64,000 bases of DNA. Origin: JAFGPL01 sp046485045. Lineage in GTDB: Bacteria > Bacteroidota > Bacteroidia > Bacteroidales > UBA10428. The position numbers were made by a program, and so were the translations under genes. The stretch spans positions 1 through 64,000 of the forward strand of contig JAWOHT010000052.1 in the NCBI GenBank assembly GCA_046485045.1. The letters are read 5' to 3'. Below, piece by piece: positions 45,069 to 53,973 of this stretch. The notes below the pieces were generated by a model, which saw only the letters and a list, made by a program, of their open reading frames with translations, did not search any database and was not told the DNA's origin. Position 1 is the first letter of the stretch; the number at the start of each line of letters is the position of its first letter.

Positions 45069-46397
45069 ATGGCCGAACTAAAGGAAAAACTATACCAGAA
45101 GATTCAGGAATGGCGTCCGCGCACCCAAAAGCTGCTCGATAAATATTCAGATGTGGTAATAGATGAAGTAACCATTGGCAAAGTGTTAGGCGGTATGCGA
45201 GGGTTAAAAAGCCTTGTAACAGATATTTCTTACCTCGACCCGGAGGAGGGGATCAGATACCGTGGTCATACCCTTACGGAATTATTTGAAAAACTCCCTA
45301 AACCAAAAGGGTCTGAAATACCATATGTCGAAGGGGTCTTTTACCTTTTGTTAACCGGAGATATACCTACGGAGGCTGAAGTTGCCGACACTCTCGACGA
45401 GTTCAGGAAACGCAGGATACTTCCCCGCTATGTGTATGAGGTTATTGATGCTTTTCCATGCTGCAGTCATCCAATGGCCATCTTTTCTACCGCCATTCTT
45501 ACCATGCACCGTGAATCGTTTTTTACACGAAAATACCAGGCGGGGTTGAACAAATTAGATTACTGGGACCCTACCTACGAAGATGCCCTCAACCTGTTGG
45601 CCAAGCTGCCCGAAATTGGTTCCTATATTTATGCAAAATTATACCGCGATGGTAAGCGCATACAGTCTGATCCCAACCTTGATTTTGGCAGTAATTTTGC
45701 CAGAATGATGGGTATCGGCAAGCCATATGATGATGTTTCGCGCATGCACTTTATCATTCATGCCGACCACGAAAGCGGCAATGTAAGTGCCCACACCGGT
45801 CACCTCGTGGCCAGTTCGCTGTCGGATATATACCTTGCAATGTCGGCCATGATCAACGGCCTGGCGGGCCCCCTGCACGGACTTGCAAATCAGGAAGTAC
45901 TCAGGTGGTTGCAAGAGCTCGATGCACGTATGGATGGCAAAATGCCCACAGAAGATGAACTGCGGCAATTTGTCTGGGATACCCTCAATTCAGGCCAGGT
46001 AATTCCTGGTTTTGGTCATGCCGTTTTGCGCAAAACCGATCCACGCTACCTTATACAAAGGGAGTTTAGTCTTAAGCACCTTGCCGACGACCATCTTTTT
46101 AAGTATGTTGATATGCTCTACAAGGTCGTTCCCGGTATTTTAAAGGAACAGGGCAAGGCAAAAAATCCGTGGCCAAACGTTGATGCACAGTCAGGTGTTA
46201 TTCAATGGCACTATGGCGTTGATAAATACGATTTTTATACTGTGCTGTTTGGCATTGGCAGGTCTATCGGTATTTGTGCCAATATTATCTGGGACAGGGC
46301 CTTACTTTATCCGCTTGAAAGGCCTAAATCGCTCACTACCGAAATGCTCGAGAAAATTGTGGAGAATCAGAAAAGTAAAATTAAAACGGCAAGCTAA
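45069..46397 (+). CDS. Citrate synthase, eukaryotic-like (Si) type
   Basis: Condenses oxaloacetate and acetyl-CoA. The protein has 442 residues from the ATG at 45069 (MAELKEKLYQKIQEW); a GTG 15 codons earlier lacks family support. It follows the eukaryotic mitochondrial pattern rather than Escherichia coli GltA: HADHESGNVSAHTGHLV, GPLHGLANQEVL (His), PGFGHAVLRKTDPRY (His) and VDAQSGVI (Asp) form the active site. It stands alone after the eno terminator. No aconitase or isocitrate dehydrogenase is adjacent. Confidence 0.96.
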   Translation: MAELKEKLYQKIQEWRPRTQKLLDKYSDVVIDEVTIGKVLGGMRGLKSLVTDISYLDPEEGIRYRGHTLTELFEKLPKPKGSEIPYVEGVFYLLLTGDIPTEAEVADTLDEFRKRRILPRYVYEVIDAFPCCSHPMAIFSTAILTMHRESFFTRKYQAGLNKLDYWDPTYEDALNLLAKLPEIGSYIYAKLYRDGKRIQSDPNLDFGSNFARMMGIGKPYDDVSRMHFIIHADHESGNVSAHTGHLVASSLSDIYLAMSAMINGLAGPLHGLANQEVLRWLQELDARMDGKMPTEDELRQFVWDTLNSGQVIPGFGHAVLRKTDPRYLIQREFSLKHLADDHLFKYVDMLYKVVPGILKEQGKAKNPWPNVDAQSGVIQWHYGVDKYDFYTVLFGIGRSIGICANIIWDRALLYPLERPKSLTTEMLEKIVENQKSKIKTAS

Positions 46398-46614
46398 AGG
46401 TTCGGTTTATTTATAATACCTATCTGCATGCATGTACTTTCAATACATTTTGAATATTGCCAAAAGTATTGTTTTCATTGAATCTCTGGATACCCGGTAC
46501 TTATAAAATTTAAAAAATACGTCATTTACCTAAAGAAAACACTTAATTTAAAATTTTATTTTATTATCTGAAGAATAGTGACTATTTTCAGCGCTTGTAG
46601 AAAAATGATGTTAA

Positions 46615-47448
46615 ATGAGCAAGATAGTTACGAAAGAGTTTCTCTCTGAGAATGTTGTGAAAATTGAACTCGAAGCTCCGCTAATTGCCAGGAAGCGAAA
46701 AGCAGGGCACTTTGTTATTGTTAAGATTGGCAAAGAGGGCGAGCGCATACCGCTTACAATTTCGCAGGCCGATCCTGAGAAAGGCACCATTACACTTATT
46801 ATTCAAAGGGTAGGGGTTACAAGCCATAAACTCTCGATGATGAATGAAGGCGATGAAGTAACCGACCTTGTCGGCCCCCTTGGGCATGCCACCAAAATAG
46901 AACAGGCAGGTACCATATTGTGCGCAGGAGGAGGCGTTGGTATAGCGCCGTTGCTGCCTATTGTCGAAGCCATGCATAATGCAGGTAACAGAATTATTAC
47001 GGTGCTGGCAGCACGTAATAAAGAACTGCTGATTCTCGAAAAAGAGATAAGGGAGCATTCCGACGAAGTGATTATTATGACCGATGACGGCAGCTATGGT
47101 ACCAAAGGCCTCGTGACAAACGGAATGGAAGAGGTAATCAACCGCGAGATAGTAAATCTTGCCATTACCATTGGCCCGGCCATTATGATGAAATTTACAA
47201 GTATGCTTACTAAAAAATATAATATTCCCACCATTGCAAGTTTGAACTCTATAATGGTTGATGGAACGGGAATGTGTGGCGCATGCAGGGTTTCGATCGG
47301 TGGCAAGACCAAATTTGTATGCGTTGACGGCCCCGAATTCGATGCCCACGAGGTTGACTTCGATGAACTCCTCATGCGCCTCGGGGCATACAAGCAACAG
47401 GAAGTTGAAGCATTTAGCAGGTATCTTGAAGTGATTAACAATAGATAG
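46615..47448 (+). CDS. NfnA/SudB-like FAD and [2Fe-2S] NAD(P) oxidoreductase subunit
   Basis: A 277-residue ferredoxin reductase-like protein related to PyrK, the small subunit of NfnAB and sulfide dehydrogenase SudBA. RIPLTISQAD binds FAD, CAGGGVGIAPLLPI the nicotinamide nucleotide, and the C-terminal DGTGMCGACRVSIGG followed by FVCVDGPEFD carries the [2Fe-2S] ligands. It pairs with the gene starting two bases after its stop, which is NfnB-like. Together they could transfer electrons between NADH, NADPH and ferredoxin, possibly by flavin-based bifurcation; the exact reaction cannot be read from sequence. Confidence 0.88.
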   Translation: MSKIVTKEFLSENVVKIELEAPLIARKRKAGHFVIVKIGKEGERIPLTISQADPEKGTITLIIQRVGVTSHKLSMMNEGDEVTDLVGPLGHATKIEQAGTILCAGGGVGIAPLLPIVEAMHNAGNRIITVLAARNKELLILEKEIREHSDEVIIMTDDGSYGTKGLVTNGMEEVINREIVNLAITIGPAIMMKFTSMLTKKYNIPTIASLNSIMVDGTGMCGACRVSIGGKTKFVCVDGPEFDAHEVDFDELLMRLGAYKQQEVEAFSRYLEVINNR

Positions 47449-47449
47449 T

Positions 47450-48943
47450 ATGAGCGGTTTTGATACTGAATATCTGAAAAGTCTTCGCGAAGCGGAATGG
47501 AGAGCTAATCTCAGAAAGGGAATAAAGGCCAAAGAGAGGACAGACAAAGAAAGGGTGAAAATGCCGGAGGTAGACGCTCTTGAAAGGGTCACAGGGCATA
47601 TGGAGGTAAACACAGGCCTTACCAAAGAGATGGCAGTGGCTGAGGCACAGCGTTGTCTCGACTGCGTAAACCCTACATGCATTACCGGTTGCCCTGTAGG
47701 CATTAACATCCCCGAATTCATTAAACACATAGAGGCCGGCAATTTTATGGATGCTGCACGTACCCTCAAGGAAACCAATGCGATGCCGGCAGTTTGCGGC
47801 CGTGTATGCCCGCAGGAAGTACAGTGCGAGAAAAGTTGTTTCTATACCGAAAAACTTGGCAAAAAACCAGTGGCAATCGGTAACCTTGAACGGTTTGCAG
47901 CTGATTTTGAAAGAAACTCCGGTACTGCCTATGTGCCCGGTATACCCGATAAGATATCAACAAAAGTGGCAGTTATAGGCTCCGGCCCTGCCGGGTTATC
48001 AGCCGCAAAAGACCTCGCAGGGTATGGCTATGAAGTTACTGTATTTGAAGCTTTGCACGAACTGGGTGGCGTATTAAAATACGGCATTCCCGAATTCAGG
48101 CTCCCAAACGAAATCGTTGACTTTGAAATAGACAACCTGAAGAAAATGGGTGTTAAGTTCGTAAAGAACTTTGTGGTTGGAAAGACAGTTTCTTTCGAAG
48201 ACCTGAAAGATGAAGGATTTGAAGCTTTTTTCGTGGGTAGTGGCGCCGGATTGCCAAATTTCATGAATATTCCCGGTGAAAACTTCATAGGTATTCTTTC
48301 ATCTAACGAATACCTTACAAGGATAAACCTAATGGGGGCTGCAAAGCCTGAATATGATACCCCGGTGGCGCCCGGCAATAAAGTTGCAGTTATTGGCGGT
48401 GGAAATACGGCAATGGATTCGGTGAGAACTGCAAAACGTCTCGGGGCTGAACGTGCCATGATTGTTTATCGCCGTTCTTTCGACGAGATGCCCGCAAGGC
48501 TTGAAGAACTGCACCACGCACGCGAAGAAGGAATCGAATTTCTTAACCTCAACAACCCTGTTCGCTATATTGCCGACAAAAACGGGTATGTATGCAAAAT
48601 GGTTCTGCAGAAAATGGAACTGGGCGCACCAGATGCATCAGGGCGTAGAAAACCCTTTCCGGTTGAAGGTTCGGAATATGAGGTTGATGTTGACCAGGTA
48701 ATCGTAAGTATCGGGGTATCTCCCAACCCGCTTATCCCGCAAAGTCTTCCGGGACTTAAAATGACCAAATGGGGCACCATTGAGGTTAATCCCGAAACAA
48801 TGCAATCATCGGTGCCCGAACTTTTTGCAGGGGGCGACATCGTTAGGGGCGGCGCTACTGTTATTCTCGCCATGGGCGATGGCAGAAAGGCCGCAGCCGG
48901 AATGCACGAATATATTAAAAGTAAAACCAAAGCAGCAATTTAA
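47450..48943 (+). CDS. NfnB/SudA-like (GltD-type) NADPH-dependent FeS flavoprotein, often annotated glutamate synthase small subunit
   Basis: A 497-residue protein of the GltD family. The N-terminus holds two [4Fe-4S] clusters (CLDC, PTC, GCPVGINIPEF and CGRVCPQEVQCEKSC). The first Rossmann site GSGPAGLSAA binds FAD, the second GGGNTAMDSVRTAKRLGA binds NADPH, and the C-terminal GGDIVRGGATVILAMGDGR closes the FAD site. No large glutamate synthase subunit is nearby; instead the partner is the NfnA/SudB-like gene upstream, so an Nfn-type transhydrogenase or sulfide dehydrogenase role is likelier. It is followed after 17 bases by the DHOD-like gene. Confidence 0.9.
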   Translation: MSGFDTEYLKSLREAEWRANLRKGIKAKERTDKERVKMPEVDALERVTGHMEVNTGLTKEMAVAEAQRCLDCVNPTCITGCPVGINIPEFIKHIEAGNFMDAARTLKETNAMPAVCGRVCPQEVQCEKSCFYTEKLGKKPVAIGNLERFAADFERNSGTAYVPGIPDKISTKVAVIGSGPAGLSAAKDLAGYGYEVTVFEALHELGGVLKYGIPEFRLPNEIVDFEIDNLKKMGVKFVKNFVVGKTVSFEDLKDEGFEAFFVGSGAGLPNFMNIPGENFIGILSSNEYLTRINLMGAAKPEYDTPVAPGNKVAVIGGGNTAMDSVRTAKRLGAERAMIVYRRSFDEMPARLEELHHAREEGIEFLNLNNPVRYIADKNGYVCKMVLQKMELGAPDASGRRKPFPVEGSEYEVDVDQVIVSIGVSPNPLIPQSLPGLKMTKWGTIEVNPETMQSSVPELFAGGDIVRGGATVILAMGDGRKAAAGMHEYIKSKTKAAI

Positions 48944-48960
48944 CCTTAAATATTAAAGCT

Positions 48961-49953
48961 ATGGCAGACCTATCAACCAAATATATGGGATTGACGCTTA
49001 AGAACCCTGTCATCGTGGGTAGTTGCGAATTAACATCGTCGGTTGAAAACATCAAAAAAATGGAAACAGCCGGAGCAGCCGCCGTAGTGCTGAAATCTGT
49101 TTTTGAGGAGGAAATACTTCTCGAAGTAAAAAAATACCTCGACGATGCGGCCAAGAGCGACCTTATCTATACAGAGCTCTCCGAAACCCTCGATTATATT
49201 GATTTGCATACAAAGCAGGAGACATTAAACAACTATCTCGACCTGATCAAAAAGGCTAAAAAAGAGACACTTATCCCCATTATTGCAAGTATTAACTGTA
49301 TTTCCGACTCAGAATGGGTTGATTTTACCGATAAAATTCAGGCAGCAGGCGCAGATGCCCTCGAACTGAATATTTTTCTAAACCCCATCGACAGCAGGGA
49401 TAAAGATTTCGAAAAAACTGCTATAAACATTATCAATAAGGTACTAAAAAAATCTACCATACCTGTAGCTGTTAAGCTTTCAAACTGTTTTACAAACCTC
49501 GCCCATACCCTGGTGCATATTTCAGAAACCGGTGTAGCCGGTATGGTGCTGTTCAACAGGTTCTACAGCCCCGATATCGATATTGACTACTTTTATGTGA
49601 TGGCCGCCAACAAATTCAGCTCTCCCGATGAGTATGTCAAACCTCTAAGGTATATGGCCCTTTTGAGCGACAAGGTAAAGTGCAGCCTTGCTGCCTCAAC
49701 CGGTATACATTACGGCAACACTATGATTAAACAACTTCTGGCAGGCGCCGATGCAGTTCAGGTGGTTTCCACACTATACCTTAACGGAATTGATTACATC
49801 ACAACCATGCTTACCGATCTTGAAAACTGGATGCAAAGCAAAGGTTATTTTTCAATAGGCCAGTTTAAAGGTAAAATGAGCTATAAAAACATTCCGAACC
49901 CTGCTGTATACGAGCGTATGCAGTTTATGAAGCACTACAGCCGGATAGGATAG
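48961..49953 (+). CDS. Dihydroorotate dehydrogenase-like FMN protein
   Basis: A 330-residue TIM-barrel protein of the DHOD-like family (start MADLSTKYMGLTLKNPVIVG; FMN-phosphate region ASTGIHYGNTMIKQLLAGA). In class 1 DHODs the catalytic base is a Cys in a LNLSCPN-like loop; here the corresponding stretch reads ALELNIFLNP, without Cys or Ser, so it should not be a normal pyrimidine-pathway enzyme. It lies 17 bases after the NfnB-like gene and is probably co-transcribed with both flavoprotein genes. Reaction unknown. Confidence 0.82.
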   Translation: MADLSTKYMGLTLKNPVIVGSCELTSSVENIKKMETAGAAAVVLKSVFEEEILLEVKKYLDDAAKSDLIYTELSETLDYIDLHTKQETLNNYLDLIKKAKKETLIPIIASINCISDSEWVDFTDKIQAAGADALELNIFLNPIDSRDKDFEKTAINIINKVLKKSTIPVAVKLSNCFTNLAHTLVHISETGVAGMVLFNRFYSPDIDIDYFYVMAANKFSSPDEYVKPLRYMALLSDKVKCSLAASTGIHYGNTMIKQLLAGADAVQVVSTLYLNGIDYITTMLTDLENWMQSKGYFSIGQFKGKMSYKNIPNPAVYERMQFMKHYSRIG

Positions 49954-49995
49954 GTTGTATTTAAAGCTGCTATCGCGAAGTCTTCTTAACGAATA

Positions 49996-50040
49996 TTCCT
50001 GCGAAAGCCAGCCCGGTTATACCAGTAGGGCATACAGGAA
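49996..50040 (+). repeat. 45-base dispersed palindromic repeat, copy 2
   Basis: Matches the segment at 16742-16786 at 37 of 45 positions, with the same ends TTCCTG and CAGGAA. It adjoins and partly overlaps the long hairpin at 50036-50080. Confidence 0.55.
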
Positions 50041-50080
50041 TCTCTTAATTATCATAATTAATGATTATTAAGAGATTCCT
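50036..50080. terminator. Long hairpin between convergent DHOD-like gene and dnaK
   Basis: A 14-bp perfect stem (AGGAATCTCTTAAT with its complement at 50067-50080), a T-T mismatch and a further 5 bp close on the loop AATTA. It sits in the convergent gap and could stop transcription from both sides, although the flanking T runs are short. Confidence 0.6.
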
Positions 50081-50120
50081 GATCTGACCAGGGATAATCT
50101 TTTTAGTTTGATTTATAAAC

Positions 50121-52037
50121 TTATTTTACTTCTTCAAAATCAACATCGGTTACTTCTTCATTGGGACCTTTTGATCCTGATCCATTGTTGCTCGAAGTGG
50201 TTTGCTGGCCTTCGGTCTGAGCGCCTGCTCCCTGTTGGCTTGACTTATAGATTTCTTCTGAGGCTTTCTGCCATACGCTGTTCAGTTCTGCAGTAGCGCT
50301 GTCTATGGCACTTATATCCTGATTTTTGTATGCAGTCTTGAGTTCTTCAAGCGCTTTTTCTATTGGAGCTTTTTTATCTGCAGGCAATTTATCCCCGAAC
50401 TCTTTTAATTGTTTTTCTGTCTGGAATATCATGCTGTCAGCCGCATTCAGCTTATCAATACGTTCCCTTTTGGCTTTGTCGTCGGCTTCGTGCGATTTGG
50501 CTTCCTGTTTCATTTTTTCGATTTCGGCATCGGTAAGCCCGGTTGAAGCCTCAATTCTTATGCTTTGCTGTTTGCCTGTTCCTTTGTCTTTGGCTGAAAC
50601 GTGCAAAATACCGTTGGCATCAATATCAAATGTTACCTCAATTTGCGGAATACCCCTTGGTGCAGGTGGAATGCCATCGAGATGGAACCTGCCGATGGTT
50701 TTATTATCACCTGCCATGGGCCTTTCACCCTGCAGGATATGAATTTCAACCGAAGGCTGGTTGTCTGCTGCCGTAGTAAACGTTTCGGTTTTTTTGGTAG
50801 GGATGGTTGTATTAGACTCAATAAGCCTGGTCATTACACCTCCCATCGTTTCAATACCAAGCGAAAGCGGGGTGACATCAAGCAACAATACATCTTTTAC
50901 TTCACCGGTGAGCACTCCGCCCTGAATTGCAGCGCCTACTGCAACAACTTCGTCGGGGTTAACGCCTTTTGAAGGCTTTTTCCCGAAAAATTTCTCCACG
51001 ATATCCTGTATCGCTGGTATCCTGGTTGAACCTCCCACGAGTATCACCTCGTCAATGTCCGAAGTGTTCAGCCCGGCGTCTTTCAAAGCTTTGCGACATG
51101 GTTCCATCGTTGCCTGTATAAGTTGGTCGGCAAGGCTTTCAAATTTAGCCCTGGTAAGACTTTTTACAAGATGTTTTGGAATTCCGTCTACAGGCATAAT
51201 GTACGGAAGGTTAATTTCGGTTGTTGATGAACTTGATAATTCAATCTTAGCTTTCTCCGCAGCTTCTTTCAGGCGTTGCATTGCCATAGGGTCTTTTCTA
51301 AGGTCAACACCTTCATCTTTAATAAATTCTTCTGCCAGCCAGTCAATAATCGCATGGTCGAAATCATCTCCTCCAAGGTGGGTGTCGCCATTGGTAGATT
51401 TTACCTCAAATACACCATCACCAAGTTCGAGGATTGAAATATCGAATGTACCGCCGCCAAGGTCGAATACCGCTATTTTAATGTCTTTGTTTTTTTTGTC
51501 AAGCCCATATGCCAGAGAGGCAGCCGTAGGCTCGTTGATGATCCTGCGGACTTTAAGTCCGGCAATTTCCCCGGCTTCTTTTGTAGCCTGTCTTTGCGAA
51601 TCGCTAAAATATGCCGGAACAGTAATTACTGCATCGGTAACTTCCTGACCGAGGTAATCTTCGGCAGTTTTTTTCATTTTCTGCAGTATCATGGCCGATA
51701 TTTCCTGGGGAGTGTATTTTCTATCATCAATCTCCACCCTGGGGGTGTTATTGTCGCCTTTGACCACTTTGTAAGGAACCCTTTTAATCTCTTTTTGAAC
51801 CTTGTCGTAGGTTTCTCCCATAAAGCGTTTAATAGAAAAAACTGTCTTGGTAGGATTGGTTATCGCCTGCCTCTTGGCAGGATCACCTACCTTGCGCTCT
51901 CCGTTTTCTACAAATGCCACAACAGAAGGGGTCGTTCTCTTTCCTTCGCTGTTAGGTATTACAACAGGTTCATTTCCTTCCATTACTGATACGCAGGAAT
52001 TTGTTGTGCCTAAATCTATTCCAATAATTTTACCCAT
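50121..52037 (-). CDS. dnaK: Chaperone DnaK (Hsp70)
   Basis: A 638-residue Hsp70. The ATPase domain has IGIDLGTTNSCVSVMEG, IAVFDLGGGTFDISILELG and VILVGGSTRIPAIQ; the substrate domain begins around 390 (LLDVTPLSLGIETMGG); the tail ends TDVDFEEVK after a G, N, S and Q-rich linker. It is alone: grpE and dnaJ are not adjacent, and I see no CIRCE element or clear -7 box in the upstream gap. Gap 52038-52271 contains only a GAGGCTG motif at 52190 and the panB promoter region. Confidence 0.98.
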   Translation of the reverse strand: MGKIIGIDLGTTNSCVSVMEGNEPVVIPNSEGKRTTPSVVAFVENGERKVGDPAKRQAITNPTKTVFSIKRFMGETYDKVQKEIKRVPYKVVKGDNNTPRVEIDDRKYTPQEISAMILQKMKKTAEDYLGQEVTDAVITVPAYFSDSQRQATKEAGEIAGLKVRRIINEPTAASLAYGLDKKNKDIKIAVFDLGGGTFDISILELGDGVFEVKSTNGDTHLGGDDFDHAIIDWLAEEFIKDEGVDLRKDPMAMQRLKEAAEKAKIELSSSSTTEINLPYIMPVDGIPKHLVKSLTRAKFESLADQLIQATMEPCRKALKDAGLNTSDIDEVILVGGSTRIPAIQDIVEKFFGKKPSKGVNPDEVVAVGAAIQGGVLTGEVKDVLLLDVTPLSLGIETMGGVMTRLIESNTTIPTKKTETFTTAADNQPSVEIHILQGERPMAGDNKTIGRFHLDGIPPAPRGIPQIEVTFDIDANGILHVSAKDKGTGKQQSIRIEASTGLTDAEIEKMKQEAKSHEADDKAKRERIDKLNAADSMIFQTEKQLKEFGDKLPADKKAPIEKALEELKTAYKNQDISAIDSATAELNSVWQKASEEIYKSSQQGAGAQTEGQQTTSSNNGSGSKGPNEEVTDVDFEEVK

Positions 52038-52271
52038 GCTTTGAATATTTTTATGATTTCTGTTTTTACTTTATGTTTTTTATTTTTTTTCAATGATTGT
52101 GCCACTTTTGTTTTTTGTCATGTTTACCATAGATAATCATGTTTTTCTGCAAGATTTGACATTTATTTATGACAAAAAGGCAGTTTGAAGAGGCTGAATA
52201 AAAATATGCTTAGGTATACCTATTATTAAATTTATTTATAAACTTTGCACCTGAATTTTAAAATACCCGTC

Positions 52272-53093
52272 ATGCCAGATTCATTAAAGGAGAAACCTGC
52301 AAAAATCACCACCCATGTATTACAAAACATGAAGTTGCACGGTGAAAAAATTTCGATGCTTACTGCATATGATTATTCGCTTGCCCGCATTATTGACAAT
52401 TCGGGCATAGATGTAATACTTGTTGGTGATTCTGCTTCGAATGTTATGGCAGGTTATGAAACAACACTGCCAATAACCCTTAATGAGATGATTTATCACG
52501 CTTCTTCTGTGGTTCGTGGTGTAAAACGGGCGCTTGTGGTAGTTGACCTGCCATTTGGCACCTACCAGGGAAATTCAAAAGAAGCGTTAAATTCTGCCAT
52601 AAAGATTATGAAGGAAACCGGTGCCGGCGCGGTTAAACTTGAGGGGGGAAAAGAGATACGCGAGTCGGTAGAACGTATCCTGTCGGCAGGTATACCGGTG
52701 ATGGGCCACCTGGGGCTTACCCCACAGTCAATACATAAATTCGGTACCTACGTGGTGCGCGCCAAAGATAAGGCCGAAGCTGAAAAACTTATCGAAGACG
52801 CCCATATCCTTGAAGAAACCGGATGTTTCAGTATTGTACTAGAAAAAGTGCCAGCCCTGCTTTGTAAAAAAGTATCTGCAGAACTGAAAATTCCTATCAT
52901 CGGCATCGGGGCAGGCAAATATGCAGATGGCCAGGTACTCGTACTCCATGATATGCTTGGGATTACCCAGGAGTTTTCGCCCCGTTTTTTAAGAAGGTAC
53001 CATAATCTTTATGCAGAGATCAAAGGGGCTGTGCAGAATTATATCAGCGACATAAAAAAGGGTGATTTCCCGAATGATAAAGAGCAATACTAA
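52272..53093 (+). CDS. panB: 3-methyl-2-oxobutanoate hydroxymethyltransferase
   Basis: PanB makes ketopantoate, the first step to pantothenate and coenzyme A, using methylene-tetrahydrofolate. The start at 52272 gives 273 residues; a TTG nine codons upstream overlaps the predicted promoter (an AAACTTTG box near 52239-52246). Metal and substrate residues are in VGDSASNVMAGYETT, DLPFGTYQ and GIPVMGHLGLTPQS; the C-terminal IGIGAGKYADGQVLVLHDMLG is typical. The remaining panC and panD genes are not in the window. Confidence 0.96.
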   Translation: MPDSLKEKPAKITTHVLQNMKLHGEKISMLTAYDYSLARIIDNSGIDVILVGDSASNVMAGYETTLPITLNEMIYHASSVVRGVKRALVVVDLPFGTYQGNSKEALNSAIKIMKETGAGAVKLEGGKEIRESVERILSAGIPVMGHLGLTPQSIHKFGTYVVRAKDKAEAEKLIEDAHILEETGCFSIVLEKVPALLCKKVSAELKIPIIGIGAGKYADGQVLVLHDMLGITQEFSPRFLRRYHNLYAEIKGAVQNYISDIKKGDFPNDKEQY

Positions 53094-53164
53094 TGTTTTC
53101 TTTTCGTTTAAAAATTTGATTACGGGTCATTTATTTTGTTTTTACAATCAATCCATCTCATGGC

Positions 53165-53851
53165 ATGAATATTCTTTTTGAAGATAACCATATTATTGCA
53201 GTAAATAAGAGTACCAGCGACCTGGTACAAGGCGACAAAACCGGAGATATACCCCTTGATGCCAGGTTGAAAGAGTATCTGAAAGAAAAGTATACCAAAC
53301 AGGGAAATGTTTTTGTAGGTGTTGCACATCGCATTGACAGGCCTGTAAGCGGGGTGGTGCTGTTTGCCAAAACATCCAAAGCTCTTGCCCGCCTTAATAA
53401 AATGCTGAGTAAAGGAGAGCTAAAGAAGGCCTACTGGGCTATTGTGAAAAATAAACCGGGAAATGAATCGGGCATATTGCACCATTATCTTCTGAGAAAT
53501 GAAAAACAAAATAAGTCATATTGTTATGACTCGCCAGTGGCAAATACCAAAGAGGCATTTCTCGAATACAGGTTAATCGCGAAGTCTGAAATGTATTACC
53601 TGCTCGAGATTGACCTTAAAACCGGAAGGCACCACCAGATAAGGGCGCAAATGGCAGCAATGGGCTGTCCGATAAGGGGCGACTTGAAGTATGGTTACCC
53701 GCGGTCGAACCAAAATGGGGGTATATCTCTGCATGCCAGGCAAATAGAATTTGTCCACCCCGTAAGGAATGAACCTGTTACTATTACAGCACCTGTTCCT
53801 GCCGGGGATAAACTATGGCAATTTTTCGAATCAACCCTTGCTTCAAGGTAA
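53165..53851 (+). CDS. RluA-family pseudouridine synthase
   Basis: A 228-residue RNA pseudouridine synthase. The catalytic Asp is in VAHRIDRPVSGVVLFAKTS, and the second family motif is LKTGRHHQIRAQMAAMG. There is no N-terminal S4 domain, so it resembles the short RluA/TruC-like members; the target base in rRNA or tRNA cannot be assigned. It lies 71 bases downstream of panB in the same direction. Confidence 0.92.
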   Translation: MNILFEDNHIIAVNKSTSDLVQGDKTGDIPLDARLKEYLKEKYTKQGNVFVGVAHRIDRPVSGVVLFAKTSKALARLNKMLSKGELKKAYWAIVKNKPGNESGILHHYLLRNEKQNKSYCYDSPVANTKEAFLEYRLIAKSEMYYLLEIDLKTGRHHQIRAQMAAMGCPIRGDLKYGYPRSNQNGGISLHARQIEFVHPVRNEPVTITAPVPAGDKLWQFFESTLASR

Positions 53852-53949
53852 AAGGACAAGAACCTGACATCGCTCATAAAAACAGCCGACTCCCGTTAAT
53901 TGTTAATAACCCGCTCTTTTATAAACAATATTTTTCATATTACCTGAGT

Positions 53950-53957
53950 TATTTTTG
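53950..53957 (+). promoter_or_regulatory. -7 box of the glucosaminidase gene
   Basis: TATTTTTG matches TAnnTTTG and would start transcription about 10 bases before the start codon. No convincing -33 TTTG is seen. Confidence 0.35.
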
Positions 53958-53973
53958 CTGTAAAGGCAAATGA

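Noticed and set aside
46681..47778. A 365-codon open frame on the minus strand
   Set aside because: It lies antisense to the NfnA/SudB-like and NfnB-like genes, which have intact cofactor motifs; the translation resembles no family and has coding-shadow composition.
47450..48943. Glutamate synthase small subunit (GltD) in ammonia assimilation
   Set aside because: There is no GltB next to it, and the partner gene encodes an NfnA/SudB-type subunit, so the Nfn/Sud assignment fits better.
51055..51648. A 197-codon open frame on the plus strand
   Set aside because: It is antisense to dnaK, with serine and leucine-rich shadow composition and no recognisable domain.
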